The notes under the pieces were generated by a model. It was not told the DNA's origin. It ran no database searches and worked only from the letters and a program-made list of their open reading frames with translations. Of a stretch of 33,898 nt of DNA, positions 32,760 through 33,898 are shown piece by piece. The stretch comes from an uncultured Eubacteriales bacterium (GTDB lineage: Bacteria > Bacillota > Clostridia > Christensenellales > Borkfalkiaceae), in NCBI GenBank assembly GCA_900548285.1, contig URKE01000018.1:1-33898 (forward strand), in the 5' to 3' direction. Position 1 is the first letter of the stretch. Each line of letters begins with the position of its first letter. The translations under genes and the position numbers were made by a program.

Positions 32760-33532
32760 TCCCCTTTTCTTCCTGCGCTCTTAATAATTTCTTCACTACC
32801 GTATGACGGGCAAATATGCGAGATAATCAACTTATTGCCCCACTTATTGCTATATTCCACGCATTTTTCGACGCTTAAATGCGGCGAGTTGTCGTTTCTG
32901 TCGCGTTCCAGAAGTCCGCCATCCGCAAGGACGACCTTCGCACGCCTGAACAGTTCTTCCGCCGCAGGACAAACGTTGGTATCGCCGGTATAAGAAAAAC
33001 ACGTTTCGTCACTCGTTCCGTCCGTCGCATCCGTTGCGTCCGTCGCATCCGTTGCGTTCGTCGCATCCGTTGCGGTCGTTGCGTCCGTTGCGGTCATTGC
33101 GTTCGATATATTCACGCCGTAACACGTTTCAGGATGATTCGTTTTGAAAAAACGAAGTTTCAGTCCGCGGAAATCGTACTCTTTTTCCTCGACAAACGTC
33201 ACGTCGAAATATTTTGAACGGGAAATCGACAAACAGATTTCACGGTCGGACTTCGGACAGAACACCTTTATTTTTCCGTCAATCTTTCCCGCCTTGTCAA
33301 GCCGCTGAAGATAGTACCCTAAGATAGGCAAATCGGCGCAGTGATCGGCGTGAAAGTGTGAAATTATAACACAATCGACTTTTTCGGGCGCGATTTTACC
33401 CTCGAGCCGCGAAAAAACGCCGGAACCCATATCGAGAACGAACGACGCTTTTCCGGTTTCCAGCAGATAGCCGCTCGTAGCGCCGCCGACTGCCGGGTAA
33501 GGTCCGTATTTTCCGAGAACGGTAAGTTTCAT
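32720..33532 (-). CDS. MBL-fold metallo-hydrolase (RNase Z/ElaC-like) with DAT repeat insert
   Basis: 270 residues. The metal site is HFHADH (H59, H61, D63, H64) with further ligands likely in TNHPE (H133), YTGDT (D184) and ISHICPSYG. The pattern belongs to the COG1234 branch of the metallo-beta-lactamase fold, which includes tRNase Z and phosphodiesterases. Residues 146-172 are an expansion of Asp-Ala-Thr triplets, absent in normal members, inserted before the strand carrying GDT. GGAGA lies five bases before the start. It overlaps comEC by 40 bases. The substrate is not known; a tRNase Z role is less likely because no flexible arm is seen. Confidence 0.87.
   Translation of the reverse strand: MKLTVLGKYGPYPAVGGATSGYLLETGKASFVLDMGSGVFSRLEGKIAPEKVDCVIISHFHADHCADLPILGYYLQRLDKAGKIDGKIKVFCPKSDREICLSISRSKYFDVTFVEEKEYDFRGLKLRFFKTNHPETCYGVNISNAMTATDATTATDATNATDATDATDATDGTSDETCFSYTGDTNVCPAAEELFRRAKVVLADGGLLERDRNDNSPHLSVEKCVEYSNKWGNKLIISHICPSYGSEEIIKSAGRKGEWTIAEEGNSYDF
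33017..33097 (-). repeat. 9-bp-unit expansion coding for (D-A-T)n
   Basis: On the plus strand, about nine units of TCCGTTGCG/TCCGTCGCA type with third-position variation. The 9-base period keeps the frame whatever the copy number. It encodes residues 146-172 of the MBL protein. Confidence 0.9.
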
Positions 33533-33549
33533 TTTTATTCTCCAAACGT

Positions 33550-33579
33550 TTGCATATATTTTTTAAATTATGATATAAT
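33550..33579 (+). promoter_or_regulatory. Promoter for the right-end non-coding RNA
   Basis: Plus strand TTGCAT, 18-base spacer, perfect TATAAT at 33574-33579. Transcription would start near 33586. The same AT-rich stretch must hold the divergent promoter of the MBL gene, for which only a weak TTGTTT-17-TTTAAA is seen. Confidence 0.55.
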
Positions 33580-33585
33580 ATAGTA

Positions 33586-33763
33586 AACAAAATCTGCGGC
33601 GTTCGAAACGGAAGATAATTAGATCCACAAATCAAATAAGGGAGCCCGCAAGTTCCGGATAATACGTTATGCCCGCGGCTGCGGTGAACCGAGCCTATAT
33701 CGACGGAAAAACGGATTTATCCGACAAGGCACCCACCTGTTTTTAGAAAACGGGTTGATTTTT
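33586..33763 (+). ncRNA. Structured RNA of about 178 bases, possibly 6S RNA
   Basis: No ORF. GGGAGCC (33640-33646) pairs with GGCACCC (33728-33734) around one A-A mismatch. Inside, CGGATAA (33656-33662) pairs with TTATCCG (33717-33723), leaving an asymmetric internal loop. AAATCAA (33629-33635) can pair with TTGATTT at the 3' end, and the apical part holds CGGT/ACCG and CCGC/GCGG hairpins. The length, the lone promoter, the rod-like pairing and a GGCACCCACC 3' motif that I associate with 6S RNAs suggest ssrS, the RNA that binds sigma-70 polymerase. I cannot confirm this without a covariance search. Confidence 0.55.
33735..33763 (+). terminator. Terminator of the right-end RNA
   Basis: ACCTGTTTT, loop TAG, AAAACGGGT (nine pairs, one T-G), then TGATTTTT on the plus strand. 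Confidence 0.75.
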
Positions 33764-33799
33764 CTTCGCGTACGGCGCATGCAGATAATTTAAACAATC

Positions 33800-33840
33800 G
33801 CGATTTCATTGCCGGAACGGCGACGAAATCGCTTTTATTT
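33800..33840 (+). terminator. Second hairpin terminator, plus strand
   Basis: GCGATTTC pairs with GAAATCGC around an inner GCCG-GAA-CGGC stem, followed by TTTTATTTT. It could back up the RNA terminator or end a transcript from outside the window. I see no gene in 33764-33898. Confidence 0.65.
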
Positions 33841-33898
33841 TGCTTAGGGATTCCATTCGTCATCACTAACTATTTTTGCGGTGATAAACCGATTTATG

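Noticed and set aside
33017..33097. CRISPR-like array
   Set aside because: Nine-base direct units without spacers, inside a coding frame; a simple amino-acid repeat expansion.

Overview
The window looks like chromosome from an uncultured Clostridia-type Bacillota (Firmicutes). The block dgt-dnaG-rpoD-trmK-nif3-zinc ribbon, the comEC-holA pair, the fakA/degV/plsX/acpP lipid genes, CdaA, and the Shine-Dalgarno (SD) sequences and sigma-A-type promoters all fit that group. Base composition is near half G+C by eye. I see no phage, transposon, CRISPR array, tRNA or rRNA. All 31 protein genes I accept read on the minus strand, so this is one long co-oriented segment. The only plus-strand transcription unit I support is a non-coding RNA at the right end.

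In transcription order (right to left): (1) 33586-33763, a plus-strand structured RNA with its own promoter and terminator, possibly 6S RNA, divergent from (2) an MBL-fold hydrolase, comEC and holA (33532-30095). (3) cdaA (c-di-AMP synthase), a 36-residue membrane peptide and a TTG-started aspartokinase (29962-27782). (4) A 319-base intergenic region with a strong terminator, a possible C-rich small RNA and a near-consensus promoter. (5) A lipid module, fakA-degV-GNAT-plsX-acpP (27462-22487): fatty-acid kinase and its binding protein make acyl-phosphate, PlsX exchanges acyl groups between phosphate and ACP, and the ACP gene follows. (6) An efflux module, MATE plus a heterodimeric ABC exporter (22333-17344). 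(7) A tri-gene membrane set (two of them tandem paralogues) leading into uvrB-uvrA and a small membrane protein (17255-10568). (8) pepP-like peptidase and efp (10480-8835), ending at a strong terminator. (9) fabG-like reductase (8693-7971). (10) The macromolecular-synthesis operon dgt-dnaG-rpoD-trmK-nif3-zinc ribbon, then an MFS transporter cut by the window edge (7787-1).

Most genes are ordinary housekeeping genes. The less ordinary material lies between and at the edges of genes: a candidate C-rich anti-SD small RNA, an apparently leaderless holA promoter, a three-codon upstream ORF and triple 17-bp repeat before dgt, a hairpin flush against the fakA ribosome site, tandem duplications of the comEC 3' end, a 9-bp-unit expansion inside the MBL gene, and a pair of winged-helix-like/membrane-tail paralogues, one of which appears to start at TTG. 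No complete new defence or biosynthetic system is evident.
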